DNA from: Gautieria morchelliformis | Lineage: Eukaryota; Basidiomycota; Agaricomycetes; Gomphales; Gomphaceae | NCBI GenBank assembly: GCA_015179125.1 | Contig: WHVA01000081.1 | Span: 62,001 to 126,000, forward strand | DNA length: 64,000 nt | Reading direction: 5' to 3' | Part shown: positions 12,709 through 21,918 of the stretch, in pieces | How positions within the stretch are numbered: position 1 is the stretch's first letter | Layout of the letters: every line of letters starts with the position of its first letter | Position numbers and translations under genes: made by a program | Notes under the pieces: generated by a model | What the model was told of the DNA's origin: nothing | What the model saw: the letters and a program-made list of their open reading frames with translations, nothing else | The model's database searches: none

Positions 12709-13434
12709 TGTTACGACTGTTCCGATCAACCATCTCCACCACCTCTGCATATCCTCCGCACCACCTCCGACTCTATTCCGACATCCGCAACTTCCGCAAC
12801 CCTCTACCTTGACCCCTTGTTCTTTCAGTACCCCTGGCCACCTCCAGATACCAGCCCCCGTACTTGACCCTGAACACAGCAAGATACCATTTCCGTAGTT
12901 CCGCTTCTTCCGATGCCTATTGTACTTACTCGCCTTGTTCTTTGCCATTGTACTTACCCTACCCTGCACCCCCCTTGTCATCCCATTGTTCCGCATTAGT
13001 TACCTGCCCCGTATGTCTACCCGATTCCCGCACTCTCCGGAATCTGCCTAGTACCATACCACTACCTGTTGCTTCTGCTCTTTGTATAAAACCCCCCTCA
13101 TGTATGTCTCCGTTCTGCAATCAGATAATCGACATCGATACGTGATTCCCTTCGCACTGTCTCCTGTTCTTAGCACAGTGAGTTTTGCTAGTCTTGTCTC
13201 CCTCAGTCCTCGAACCTCTGTCCTCCACCTCTTCCGCCTCTTCCGCCTCTTCCGACCTTTGCCCTCCAACCCTCGACCCTCGACCTTCAGTACTCTGTTC
13301 CCACCTTCCGCCTTCTCCAATATCCGCAAGTCAATTCCGAAATACTTAGGATGGTAGTTCATCAGGGGCGCAACACATAAGTTGAAGCCGTTGTCCTTTC
13401 CAGTTCCGACCTCTGGGAATTCCAATACGTAACA
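12709..13434 (+). repeat. 5' LTR of gypsy C (B-type LTR)
   Basis: Begins TGTTACGACTGTTCCGATC and ends ATACGTAACA, with inverted ends TGTTACG/CGTAACA. It is the same family as the LTRs at 54467-55165 and 63254-63923 and the solo LTR at 24768-25427. A TATA-like GTATAAAACC lies at about 13084. The gag start codon follows 33 bp downstream at 13468. Confidence 0.88.
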
Positions 13435-13467
13435 GTATTATCTGATTTCCACCTGATAACTACCGCT

Positions 13468-14087
13468 ATGCCTCCTCGTACCACAGCTACTTCAGCTCGA
13501 GCAGGAGCTGTCGAAGCTCTCTCTTATTTTGGCAGTCTTAGATCCGCAGCACCAAGGCACGCGGAACCCTCCGGCAGCTCTCGTGCTGATGATGAGCTCT
13601 CCCATGCTATTCCGCAACGCTTCGAAGAAGTTCCCGACGCTAATCCCGACGACAATCCTGACTATGATGGAAACTCGACAAGTAGCAGCAGCGAACAAAC
13701 AGCAGCTTCATTCCGACGCCCAGCTCCACCACCACCACCTCCACCAGGACCACCTCCAGGCGGCCCTCATGGCGACCCACCCGGCGGTCCCCCAGGCGGT
13801 CCTCCAGGCGGTCCTCCAGGTGGTCCTCCACCTCCAATCCCACCTCAGATTCCCGCCAACCCAGTTCCACCTGCGCCAGTTCCAGATCTTGCACAAGCTA
13901 TCGCAATGCTAGCCAGACAACTTCAGCGCCCAGGTCAAGCCCCACCACGCCCCAAAACTAAGGTCCGCGAGCCGGATCAATTTGACAGTTCCGACCCCAA
14001 GAAGCTCCAGCCTTTTTTGGTCCAGCTTCAACTCAACTTCCGTGATCGTCCCGACGCCTTTCCCGATGACGAACGAAAGGTCAACTA
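13468..14087 (+). pseudogene. Gypsy C gag, first part, interrupted by copia E1
   Basis: Encodes the start MPPRTTATSARAGAVEALSY, an acidic/serine region, a polyproline-glycine tract (PPPPPPPGPPPGGP and GGPPGGPP units at residues about 85-125) and the beginning of the retrotransposon gag domain (KVREPDQFDSSDPKKLQPFL). The frame continues exactly after copia E1 at 19352, with codons for NYALSYLRG. It is closely related to the gag at 55199-56641. Its own pol is not present: the gag breaks off at about 19709, where unrelated sequence begins. Confidence 0.85.
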
Positions 14088-14585
14088 TGTTGGGTGCATT
14101 TATGCTCCTGCACCAAAATCAAGCATAATATATCCAATTTGTTGTGTGGCCTTCCAATTTCTTCTCACATTGTTCTTGTATTATGCATCCATTTCTCTGG
14201 TTATTTTCGAAATTTTCCACTCATTCCTTATCTCTCTATTTCATCTTGTTATTCCTACTTTCACAAGCGGCTGCACCCAGCGGAGTCTGAAATGACTTCG
14301 ACGCGCGAGCTCTTGGGCGCTAAAGGGCCGGGTAGTAGTACATGCGCAGTGGAACACATTTCCCCCTCTCTCAGTGACCACTAAATTCACTGAGAGAGGC
14401 AAGTAAATTAGTCTAGTAGTCTTTGCATTTATTGACCTAGAAATGCTCTGTAGTGAATTGATTTCTAGGTAGTGTATAATATATTTATAGTGACCACTAA
14501 ATTCACTGAGAGAGTGAATTGATTTCTAGTCTATTCTTTTGAATAACAAGTCCATACCTACTGCCTATAATTCCTGTCCTCTACA
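14088..14585 (+). repeat. 5' LTR of copia E1
   Basis: Starts TGTTGGGTGCATTTATGC and ends CCTGTCCTCTACA; 498 bp, same length as the 3' copy. It contains a duplicated internal motif GTGACCACTAAATTCACTG about 115 bp apart and a TATA-like run TATAATATATTTATAG near 14476. Confidence 0.93.
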
Positions 14586-14601
14586 GGGTTATGGGCCCCG
14601 G
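14586..14601 (+). other. Primer-binding site of copia E1 (half-tRNA iMet type)
   Basis: The LTR end is followed by GGGTTATGGGCCCCGG. Its complement resembles the anticodon stem-loop of initiator methionine tRNA (GGGCYCAUAACC), the primer type known for Drosophila copia, which uses an internal fragment of that tRNA. The ATG of the gag-pol ORF lies inside this site. The second copia (E2) has the same site at 30967. Confidence 0.7.
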
Positions 14602-17600
14602 AGACACTTCTGAGAAGCTGTTGGGTGTTGAGAAGCTTGCTACTGATGGAAGTAATTGGCCATTGTGGCGAGCCACTCTCATCAGCTATTTCGAGTCCAA
14701 AAATTTGCTCAAGCATGTAGAAGGGAGAGTCACTCGACCTCCTGATCCTCCAGTCATGCCCCCAGGCCATATTCTAACAGAAGCTGAGGAAACTCAGATG
14801 GATAAGGCCGAGGAGAAGCTGGAGAGATACCTTGCTAGAGAAGGACAAGCCAAGACCCAAATCATCGTCTCAGTGTCAGAGTCATTAGCCCTGATGCTAC
14901 AGAAGCAGAAGACAGCAAAAGAGACTTGGGATGCACTGGTCAATGAAATGACCAAAAAGCCCAAGATGGTCCTCACCAGCCTGCAGAGACAACTCCGCAG
15001 TATGAGATGTCCTGAGGATGGAGACTTGAGAGATCACTTGGACAAGGCCCAAGACCTATATGCTCGTCTTAATGAGATGGGAGCTAGAGTTTCTGAAGAA
15101 GAATTCATGGACATAATCCTTGCGTCACTTCCACCATCCTATGAGGCAGTCATGAATGCCCTTACAACTTCGCTTGAAGAATGCGGGATGCCATTGGTCC
15201 CTGATAATATTATTAGGGTACTAAAGGCTCAGTATGACAGGAAGAAAACACTCCCGCAAGAAGAGCAGGTGTTTATTGGTTCATCTACTAAGAAGGACCA
15301 GAAGGGGCAGAAGGCGCATGTATGCACCAACTGCAAAAAGCCTGGACATTCCATTGAAAATTGCTGGGCTAAAGGAGGTGGTAAAGAAGGTCAAGGACCA
15401 CGTCAGAAGAAGAAAGCCAAAGGCAAGAAGAAGAAGAAGGGTAAAGCAAAAGCGAATGTTGCCGAAGAAGAGTCTACTTCTGAGGAAAGTGGTGATGGGC
15501 ATCTTGCCTTCACCAATTTTGACGAGTGCTCTAATTTCAATTTGAGCACATCCTCAGGAGTTATAGTCATACTCGACACCGGAACGACATCGCATATGAC
15601 TCCTCACAAAAATTTATTGAGGAACTACTGTCAATTCTCACAGCCGAGGACTATCCGAGCAGCCAACAAAGGTACCTTTGATGCCTTCGGCTCAGGACTG
15701 CTCGTATTATCCAATAAGGTTGGAGATAGAACAGTAGAAGTCACGTTGCAAGATACATACTATGCACCCAAAATTGCTGCTACCCTCGTCTCGATCGGTC
15801 GGTGCGATGATGCTGGCTACGACATTCGACTCGGTGGCCAGAAATGCACAATATCTAATGCTGCTGGAAAAGTATTGATGCAAGCACCGAAAGTCAATGG
15901 CTTATATCGACTAGACCTCCAGTCACCAAGTGCTCAAGCCCATATGTGTTTATCTGCCATGGAAATTCATCAAAAGATGGGGCACATCTCGCAGAAGTCC
16001 CTACAACATCTATTAAATCATGGCATGATATTGGGCATTGAACTGAGCTCCACAGGCGATAGAATTGTCTGTGATGCGTGTATTCAGGCCAAGATTGCGC
16101 GCAAACCTCTTCCTCGAGAACCCAGAGACCGAACATCAAAATTCGGTGACAGAATTTATTCTGATGTCTGGGGACCTGCAAGACACCTCACGATCGATAA
16201 GAAGTCATATTATGTCTCCTTTATCGATGACTACTCAAGAGAATCGGTGATCTATCTCATGGCGAACAAATCAGAAGCATTCTCAAAGTACAAGCTCTAC
16301 GAGGCTTTAATGCTTCGACAGAGAAATGTGCACATCAAGGCACTTGTTTCTGATCGAGGGGGCGAGTATACGAGCTCTGAATTCGAACAGCATCTAGCCA
16401 AACAAGGCACGAAGCATCAGTTGACGGTACACGACACACCAGAGTCCAATGGTGTTGCGGAACGCCTGAACCGAACCCTCACTGAGAGAACTCGTGCCAT
16501 GCTGCTAGAATCAAGCCTTCCTAAGATATTATGGGGCTATGCGATACAGCATGCCAATTATCTTAGGAACAGGACGCATACAAGAGCTCTACCAGATAAA
16601 ACGCCCTACGAGATGATTCACCATGAAAAACCGAATCTCAAAGACATTCACGCGTGGGGAACTGAAATTTACGTTAAAATCACTCAGGGAGATAAATTGG
16701 CAGCTCGTGCCAAAAGAGCTCGGTGGATAGGAATTTCTGCGCAGAGCCATGGTCATTATGTTTATTGGCCTGACTCGCACAAAGTTTCTGTCGAGCGGAA
16801 CGTTGTCTTTGATTCAGAAATGAAGAAGGGAAAGGTCCCAATCATTTCTATTGAGGAATCCAAGCTACCTACGTCTAAAGAAGAGAAGAAAGCCATTCCG
16901 GCATCAGTGCCTGTGCCCGGTCGCTTAGTCAGCGAAGAGGCAAAGATCGAAGAAATTGATGAAAGTGCACCGGAAGAATATCTTGAAAAGCTGCAACCTA
17001 TTCAGGGAGTTGATGACAGACCTAGAGAAGCTGAACCGATAAGGAGAAGCGAAAGGATCCGTCAACAACAAGTGCAGCCGGCCCCATCAGGTCCCGTGAC
17101 AAGATCTCAAACTCAGAGACAAACTGGCGCACATATGACTACGCTAGCTTACGAGGACGTTGAGGACCATGAAGAAGTTTTATTCGACCAAGAATTATCC
17201 TCCGAGATTGATGGCATCAGTAGCTATGAGTGTGCCATCAGTGCGTTTCTAACCGACGGTCAAAACAACATTAAGGCGCCGGATTTGAGTCAAATTGAAC
17301 CTAGCAATGCAGACGAAGCTCTGAATAATCCTATGTGGAAGAAATCAATGGACAAAGAGTATGAGGCCCTAATCGACAAGGGAGTGTGGGAAAGAACCAA
17401 ACCACCTCCTGGAGCCAACATTGTCGGCAACAAATGGGTCTACCTTTGGAAGCGTAATCCAGAAGGGAAACCAATAGTACCTAAATCGAGAATGGTCGCC
17501 CAAGGCTTCACGCAGAAGTTTGGAATCGACTATGATGAGACATACTCACCTGTTGCTCGGTTATCCTCCCTACGGATCATATGCGCCATTGCTGCTAGGA

Positions 17601-18835
17601 ATGACTGGCCTATTCATCAAATGGACGTGGACTATGCATACCTCAATGCTAAGTTGCCCGAACCTATTTACATGAAGCAGCCGTATGGATATGAGTCAGG
17701 AGACAAAGGCGAAGTGCTACTTTTGAAGAAAGCACTCTACGGCCTCAAGCAATCTGGAAGAGAATGGTACAAACGTCTAAGTGGTGAATTCCACAAGTTA
17801 GGATTCACTACGTCAGCCACAGACGGGGCTGTATTTTATAGACGTGGCGGAAAGGGGCATGTGATCATTGCAACAGCTGTGGACGACCTTACCATCACAG
17901 CTGAGAATCAATCAGTCCTGGACGAAGTCAAACGAGATCTTGCTCAGGTCTTCAGTATGAAAGATCTAGGCGAGATTCATTGGCTATTGAATCTCAAAAT
18001 CGAAAGAGACTGGCAGAAGAAGACCATTGCAATTTCACAACCTGCATACATCGAGAAGATCATCAAAAAATTTAATCTCGAAGATGCAAAGACTTATGCT
18101 ACGCCTCTTGATCCAGCCGTAAAATTATCTAAAGACCAATGTCCTTCTACAGAGAGAGGCAAGAAAGCCATGTCGAAGTTTCCATACAGGCAAGCTATAG
18201 GATCACTGATGTGGGCGGCTGTAGCCACTCGACCTGACATTGCATTTGCGGTGTCATTACTCTCGCAATTCCTTGAAAATCCAGGTGGCACACACTGGAA
18301 TGCAGTCAAGCGTGTCTTCAAATATTTGAAAGGCACGAAGCATTACAAGCTCACACTTGGAAGAAATCAAGACAGCTTGATGGGGTATTCAGATGCGGAT
18401 TGGGGTTCACAGAGTCATAGGCGTTCGTATTCGGCATACTTATTTCAGATTGATGGAGGCACTGTTTCATGGAGTTGCCAGAAACAGTCGATAGTAGCCC
18501 TCTCATCAACTGAAGCCGAATTCGTCGCCCTGACCCATGCGGGCAAAGAGGCTCTTTGGATGCGCCATTTTATTTCTGAAATATTCCAACCACTGAACAG
18601 ACCCATCCAAGTTTATTCAGACAATCAATCAGCCATTGCCATCACGTATGGCACTCAACAACACACGAGAACCAAGCATTTCGACATCAGGTTATATTTC
18701 CTTCAAGATATAATCAAAAATCAACAAGCCAAGCTCGTTTATTTGCCAACCGAACAAATGTTGGCAGATATCCTCACTAAAGGACTTCCTAGTCCTAGAG
18801 TGAAGATTCTCAACGAGCAAATCGGAATATATTAA
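14591..18835 (+). CDS. Copia E1 Gag-Pol polyprotein (1414 aa), intact
   Basis: Single open frame. In order: a UBN2-like gag domain (about residues 20-230, with NWPLWRATLISYF and LTSLQRQLRSMR); a CCHC knuckle CTNCKKPGHSIENC at about 244; aspartic protease ILDTGTTSHM at about 326; GAG-pre-integrase zinc finger (HQKMGHIS...CDACIQAK) at about 455-500; integrase core with DVWGP, SDRGGEYTS and the catalytic-Glu motif NGVAERLNRTL; reverse transcriptase at about 910-1150 (KWVYLWKRN, RMVAQGFTQKFGIDYDETYS, QMDVDYAYLNAKL, AVDDLTIT); and RNase H at about 1260-1400 (YSDADWGS, ALSSTEAEFVAL, SDNQSAI). The active-site motif reads AVDDL where copia elements usually have YVDDL/M. The start codon sits within the primer-binding site; the next methionine (about residue 56) would remove a conserved part of gag, so the first ATG is favoured. 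No lesion was found. Confidence 0.95.
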   Translation: MGPGDTSEKLLGVEKLATDGSNWPLWRATLISYFESKNLLKHVEGRVTRPPDPPVMPPGHILTEAEETQMDKAEEKLERYLAREGQAKTQIIVSVSESLALMLQKQKTAKETWDALVNEMTKKPKMVLTSLQRQLRSMRCPEDGDLRDHLDKAQDLYARLNEMGARVSEEEFMDIILASLPPSYEAVMNALTTSLEECGMPLVPDNIIRVLKAQYDRKKTLPQEEQVFIGSSTKKDQKGQKAHVCTNCKKPGHSIENCWAKGGGKEGQGPRQKKKAKGKKKKKGKAKANVAEEESTSEESGDGHLAFTNFDECSNFNLSTSSGVIVILDTGTTSHMTPHKNLLRNYCQFSQPRTIRAANKGTFDAFGSGLLVLSNKVGDRTVEVTLQDTYYAPKIAATLVSIGRCDDAGYDIRLGGQKCTISNAAGKVLMQAPKVNGLYRLDLQSPSAQAHMCLSAMEIHQKMGHISQKSLQHLLNHGMILGIELSSTGDRIVCDACIQAKIARKPLPREPRDRTSKFGDRIYSDVWGPARHLTIDKKSYYVSFIDDYSRESVIYLMANKSEAFSKYKLYEALMLRQRNVHIKALVSDRGGEYTSSEFEQHLAKQGTKHQLTVHDTPESNGVAERLNRTLTERTRAMLLESSLPKILWGYAIQHANYLRNRTHTRALPDKTPYEMIHHEKPNLKDIHAWGTEIYVKITQGDKLAARAKRARWIGISAQSHGHYVYWPDSHKVSVERNVVFDSEMKKGKVPIISIEESKLPTSKEEKKAIPASVPVPGRLVSEEAKIEEIDESAPEEYLEKLQPIQGVDDRPREAEPIRRSERIRQQQVQPAPSGPVTRSQTQRQTGAHMTTLAYEDVEDHEEVLFDQELSSEIDGISSYECAISAFLTDGQNNIKAPDLSQIEPSNADEALNNPMWKKSMDKEYEALIDKGVWERTKPPPGANIVGNKWVYLWKRNPEGKPIVPKSRMVAQGFTQKFGIDYDETYSPVARLSSLRIICAIAARNDWPIHQMDVDYAYLNAKLPEPIYMKQPYGYESGDKGEVLLLKKALYGLKQSGREWYKRLSGEFHKLGFTTSATDGAVFYRRGGKGHVIIATAVDDLTITAENQSVLDEVKRDLAQVFSMKDLGEIHWLLNLKIERDWQKKTIAISQPAYIEKIIKKFNLEDAKTYATPLDPAVKLSKDQCPSTERGKKAMSKFPYRQAIGSLMWAAVATRPDIAFAVSLLSQFLENPGGTHWNAVKRVFKYLKGTKHYKLTLGRNQDSLMGYSDADWGSQSHRRSYSAYLFQIDGGTVSWSCQKQSIVALSSTEAEFVALTHAGKEALWMRHFISEIFQPLNRPIQVYSDNQSAIAITYGTQQHTRTKHFDIRLYFLQDIIKNQQAKLVYLPTEQMLADILTKGLPSPRVKILNEQIGIY

Positions 18836-18848
18836 GCTTGAGGGGGCG

Positions 18849-19346
18849 TGTTGGGTGCATTTATGCTCCTGCACCAAAATCAAGCATAATATATCCAATT
18901 TGTTGTGTGGCCTTCCAATTTCTTCTCACATTGTTCTTGTATTATGCATCCATTTCTCTGGTTATTTTCGAAATTTTCCACTCATTCCTTATCTCTCTAT
19001 TTCATCTTGTTATTCCTACTTTCACAAGCGGCTGCACCCAGCGGAGTCTGAAATGACTTCGACGCGCGAGCTCTTGGGCGCTAAAGGGCCGGGTAGTAGT
19101 ACATGCGCAGTGGAACACATTTCCCCCTCTCTCAGTGACCACTAAATTCACTGAGAGAGGCAAGTAAATTAGTCTAGTAGTCTTTGCATTTATTGACCTA
19201 GAAATGCTCTGTAGTGAATTGATTTCTAGGTAGTGTATAATATATTTATAGTGACCACTAAATTCACTGAGAGAGTGAATTGATTTCTAGTCTATTCTTT
19301 TGAATAACAAGTCCATACCTACTGCCTATAATTCCTGTCCTCTACA
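18849..19346 (+). repeat. 3' LTR of copia E1
   Basis: 498 bp. The translated frames over both LTRs are the same, so the two copies are identical or nearly so. It is preceded by the purine tract GAGGGGGCG and followed by the AACTA target duplication. Confidence 0.93.
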
Positions 19347-19709
19347 AACTATGCCCTTTCCTATCTCCGAGGCACAGCTCTCGACTATTTCGAACCCGCC
19401 CTCATGGACCCGTTCACCCTCGTCGATTGGGCTGACGATTACCACAACTTCGTTTCCGAACTCCGCAGCAACTTCGGACCATTTGATATGGAAGCCGATG
19501 TGGAAAATGAACTCGATAAGCTTCGTATGAAAGACACTCATAAGATAGCTAAATATATCATCACATTCCAGCAGCTTGCTCCTCGAGTCCAATGGGGAGA
19601 AGCAGCACTTCCAATGCCAATTCTACATGGGCTTGCCATCCCGGATCAAGGATGAAATTGCCCGCGTCGGAAAGCCCGCCACCCTTACCGACCTCCGCAA
19701 CCTTGCCCG
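19347..19709 (+). pseudogene. Gypsy C gag, second part, truncated
   Basis: Continues the gag domain after copia E1 (FEPALMDPF, WADDYHNFVSELRSNFGPFD, LRMKDTHKIAKYI, QLAPRVQWGEAA). A one-base shift near 19612, relative to the gypsy B copy, breaks the frame before QFYMGLPSRIKDEIARVGKP. Similarity stops at about 19709, in the codons for LRNLA, where the sequence of the LTR X fragment begins; the zinc knuckle and pol are absent. Confidence 0.8.
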
Positions 19710-21918
19710 TGAAACAGTGAAAAAGTTAATCACTCACTTCTTTTGCGCTCTATAGCTATCAGCTTCAGTCAGTATTGTTGTAAGACGCATGTGCCTTGTT
19801 ACATGTGCAAACACCCTACTTTCTTAAGCACTTCTCGATTCGACTCTCATTACGAGTTTGAATCATACTTCTACTAGCTATTTGCGACACCACAACCAAC
19901 AAGATCATCTACCCACGAAGATGACGCCCCCCAAAGATGGGATGGACATTGACCCGTCAACGTCCACAACGCGGACATTGGCCCCGAGACAAGGGGCCGC
20001 AGACATTCTCCGTGCTCCAATAGACCAGGAGCACTGGATGATCGTGGGCTGGGAGGACGCCCTCGCCATCATCCACCCGGACGATTGCTCAACATGCGCG
20101 GACTACGCCGCGCACCTTAGGGCCGCAACCAACACCCGCAAGGTCAAATTGCGGGATGAGGACATCGGCGATGCCATCGATGCAGCCTGGGGATGGCTCC
20201 CACGGGGCATCGCGCGTGACGCGCGGGAGGAGCCCCTCCGGGACATCCATGACCTTAAAAAGGAGGTCAAGGAGCTGGAACGCACGCTCGCAACCAAGCG
20301 TGCAAGGATCAAGGAACTGGAGCAACAGCTGAGCGCAGCCCAACTCCAGGTTACGCTGGTCCACGCTGCCTCAAAAAGGCCACGACATGACCCAGCCACG
20401 GACCCAGTGGCCGGGCCATCTTCACCTCGCACGACGGCGCCGTTGCCGGCGCACACAACATCAGGGCTAGCGTCCCGATTGTCGGCGCCGACCCCGACAA
20501 CAACAACAACAGAAGGGCAGAGCGCACCTTCCGACTCTGCGTACGGCGTCCCAGATGGATGGGAGGCCGACTCATCCGTCTGGAAGACGTACGACCCCGA
20601 ACGGGCACAGCGGCTGGCAGAACAGCCAAAGAAAAAGCGCAAGAAATTGCGCGGCTCCCCCCACACCATCAATGGGCTAGCCATTGCGAAAGAAAGCACA
20701 ATTAGCACTTACCTAGCAGCGTCACCGTTGCACACCATCAACGACCCCGCCCTTCAGCGGCGGGTAGCACAGATTGAGGCCCAGTACATCGGGCTTGGCG
20801 TGGCCCTGCCTCCACCGGCGGGGACAGTTCACCCTCCCTACCTGGGGGAGGGAGTGATCATACCACTCGGAGACCCACCGATCTCTGAGACGGGCCTCCT
20901 ACCACGGCCGGTAGGAATGGCCCAACAGCGTCGTACTGAATGGTACGACGTCTGCCCGCTCAACGACCCACGCTTCGTCGAACTCATAGCATGGGCAAAA
21001 GAAATGCCGCAGCTCGCGCGTACGCGCGAGATGATCGGCGTATTCAAACGCATCAAGCGCAAACAACACGCTCGCAATCCCAAAAGGGATTGTCTCGTGA
21101 TAGCGGGCGGTACCCCGCACGACATCGCGGCCATCCTGAAGGGTTGGATACAGAACCCTGAAGGGATCCCATCTGCCATCCGTGACAACGCGGACGGCAC
21201 CTTCAACCTAGACGACATGGACGTCTGGATGTGGTTGAAGGCCCTCGCGCCCCGGGTCAAAGGGGTCGCATCACCACTCAGGGCGAGGCTACTCGACCTC
21301 TTTGCCTCGACGGACCAATGGTCAAGCCTCGTCGACGCCAGGGAAGTGCTGATGCCTCAGAGCACCACCCTGCAGCTCTCAATCATGGGCCCATTCCCTG
21401 TGGAGGGCCGAGCCGGCCCCGACATCCCACTCGCGGAGATCGCGAGATGGTTGGCCCGCTACGCGGGAGTCACTCGCGAGCGAGCGGCGCGCATTGAACA
21501 TTATGTTCAACGCAGCATCACCGGCGCGGCATTCAGCGCCGCCGCCCACGAGGGCCAACAAAAGGTCATCGAGACCAGCCACGTGAGTGCCGCGGTGCCG
21601 CGACCCCTCACTCACGCCCAGCTCGACCGAGAGCTGGCGCGCTTCTGGCCCCCTCCTCAAACGGAGGACCCGGCCGTTGAGGCCATGCTCCGCGAGGACA
21701 CGGGCCCCAGCACCCAAGCGGAGACCGCCGCTAGTGGTGAGGCCGACCAGCCTCACCCAATCACCACCGATGACGCAGAGGTGCCCCTGGAGGAGTCATG
21801 TGCTCCTCCGGCCCCGTATGACGACGATGTCATCGTATCGGCCACTCTAGAGGACTCCCTCATGGACGACCTCTATGAGTAGTAGTTAACCCCTATAGTT
21901 ATCTATAGAGGGGGAGGG
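19710..21918 (+). mobile_element. 3' fragment of an LTR element that ends in LTR X
   Basis: About 210 bp of non-coding leader, then the ORF at 19921-21882, then TAGAGGGGGAGGG, a polypurine tract directly abutting the LTR start TGTAAATAACC at 21919. This order means the fragment is the 3' end of an LTR retroelement. Its 5' LTR and any gag-pol genes are not in the window; the left edge joins the gag of gypsy C without a visible LTR, so a deletion or recombination removed them. Confidence 0.6.
19921..21882 (+). CDS. Unrecognised 653-aa protein of an LTR element
   Basis: Open frame from ATG at 19921 (MTPPKDGMDIDPSTSTT) to a stop 36 bp before LTR X. I recognise no family. Visible features are an N-terminal disordered part; a CSTCADY motif at about residue 60; a coiled coil at about 100-145 (HDLKKEVKELERTLATKRAR and ELEQQLSAAQLQ); a Pro/Thr-rich linker; a basic cluster PKKKRKKLRG at about 235, plausible as a nuclear localisation signal; a longer globular part at about 310-570 with tryptophan-containing segments (RTEWYDVCPLNDPRF, DDMDVWMWLKALAPRVKG, LAEIARWLARYAGVTRERAA); and a strongly acidic C-terminus. 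There is no zinc knuckle, protease, RT or integrase motif. Base composition is GC-rich and the frame is undamaged among decayed neighbours. It could be the gag of a non-autonomous element or an extra 3' ORF in the env position; the missing 5' half prevents a decision. Confidence 0.65.
   Translation: MTPPKDGMDIDPSTSTTRTLAPRQGAADILRAPIDQEHWMIVGWEDALAIIHPDDCSTCADYAAHLRAATNTRKVKLRDEDIGDAIDAAWGWLPRGIARDAREEPLRDIHDLKKEVKELERTLATKRARIKELEQQLSAAQLQVTLVHAASKRPRHDPATDPVAGPSSPRTTAPLPAHTTSGLASRLSAPTPTTTTTEGQSAPSDSAYGVPDGWEADSSVWKTYDPERAQRLAEQPKKKRKKLRGSPHTINGLAIAKESTISTYLAASPLHTINDPALQRRVAQIEAQYIGLGVALPPPAGTVHPPYLGEGVIIPLGDPPISETGLLPRPVGMAQQRRTEWYDVCPLNDPRFVELIAWAKEMPQLARTREMIGVFKRIKRKQHARNPKRDCLVIAGGTPHDIAAILKGWIQNPEGIPSAIRDNADGTFNLDDMDVWMWLKALAPRVKGVASPLRARLLDLFASTDQWSSLVDAREVLMPQSTTLQLSIMGPFPVEGRAGPDIPLAEIARWLARYAGVTRERAARIEHYVQRSITGAAFSAAAHEGQQKVIETSHVSAAVPRPLTHAQLDRELARFWPPPQTEDPAVEAMLREDTGPSTQAETAASGEADQPHPITTDDAEVPLEESCAPPAPYDDDVIVSATLEDSLMDDLYE

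Larger units (their letters stand above)
14088..19346 (+). mobile_element. Complete Ty1/copia LTR retrotransposon E1 (5259 bp)
   Basis: Two 498-bp LTRs that look identical by eye (14088-14585 and 18849-19346, TG...CA), a primer-binding site, one uninterrupted gag-pol ORF, a purine-rich tract (TTGAGGGGGCG) just before the 3' LTR, and a 5-bp target-site duplication AACTA at 14083-14087 and 19347-19351. The target is the gag of gypsy C. Identical LTRs plus an open 1414-codon ORF indicate a recent insertion that may still be active. Confidence 0.95.

Noticed and set aside
12398-12742. Minus-strand frame with VVDSGCMSYNAAHDVKG, possible retroelement protease
   Set aside because: Only a D-S-G and loose spacing support it; no RT, integrase or knuckle is found in any nearby frame.
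13640-13896. Minus-strand frames opposite the gypsy C gag polyproline tract (and the equivalent at 55371-55745)
   Set aside because: They mirror a GC-rich low-complexity coding repeat and differ between the two copies; unlike the 60469-63132 ORF they have no introns or recognisable features.
20089-20708. Minus-strand ORFs opposite the 653-aa ORF
   Set aside because: Shadows of a GC-rich gene; composition follows the sense strand and no domain is visible.
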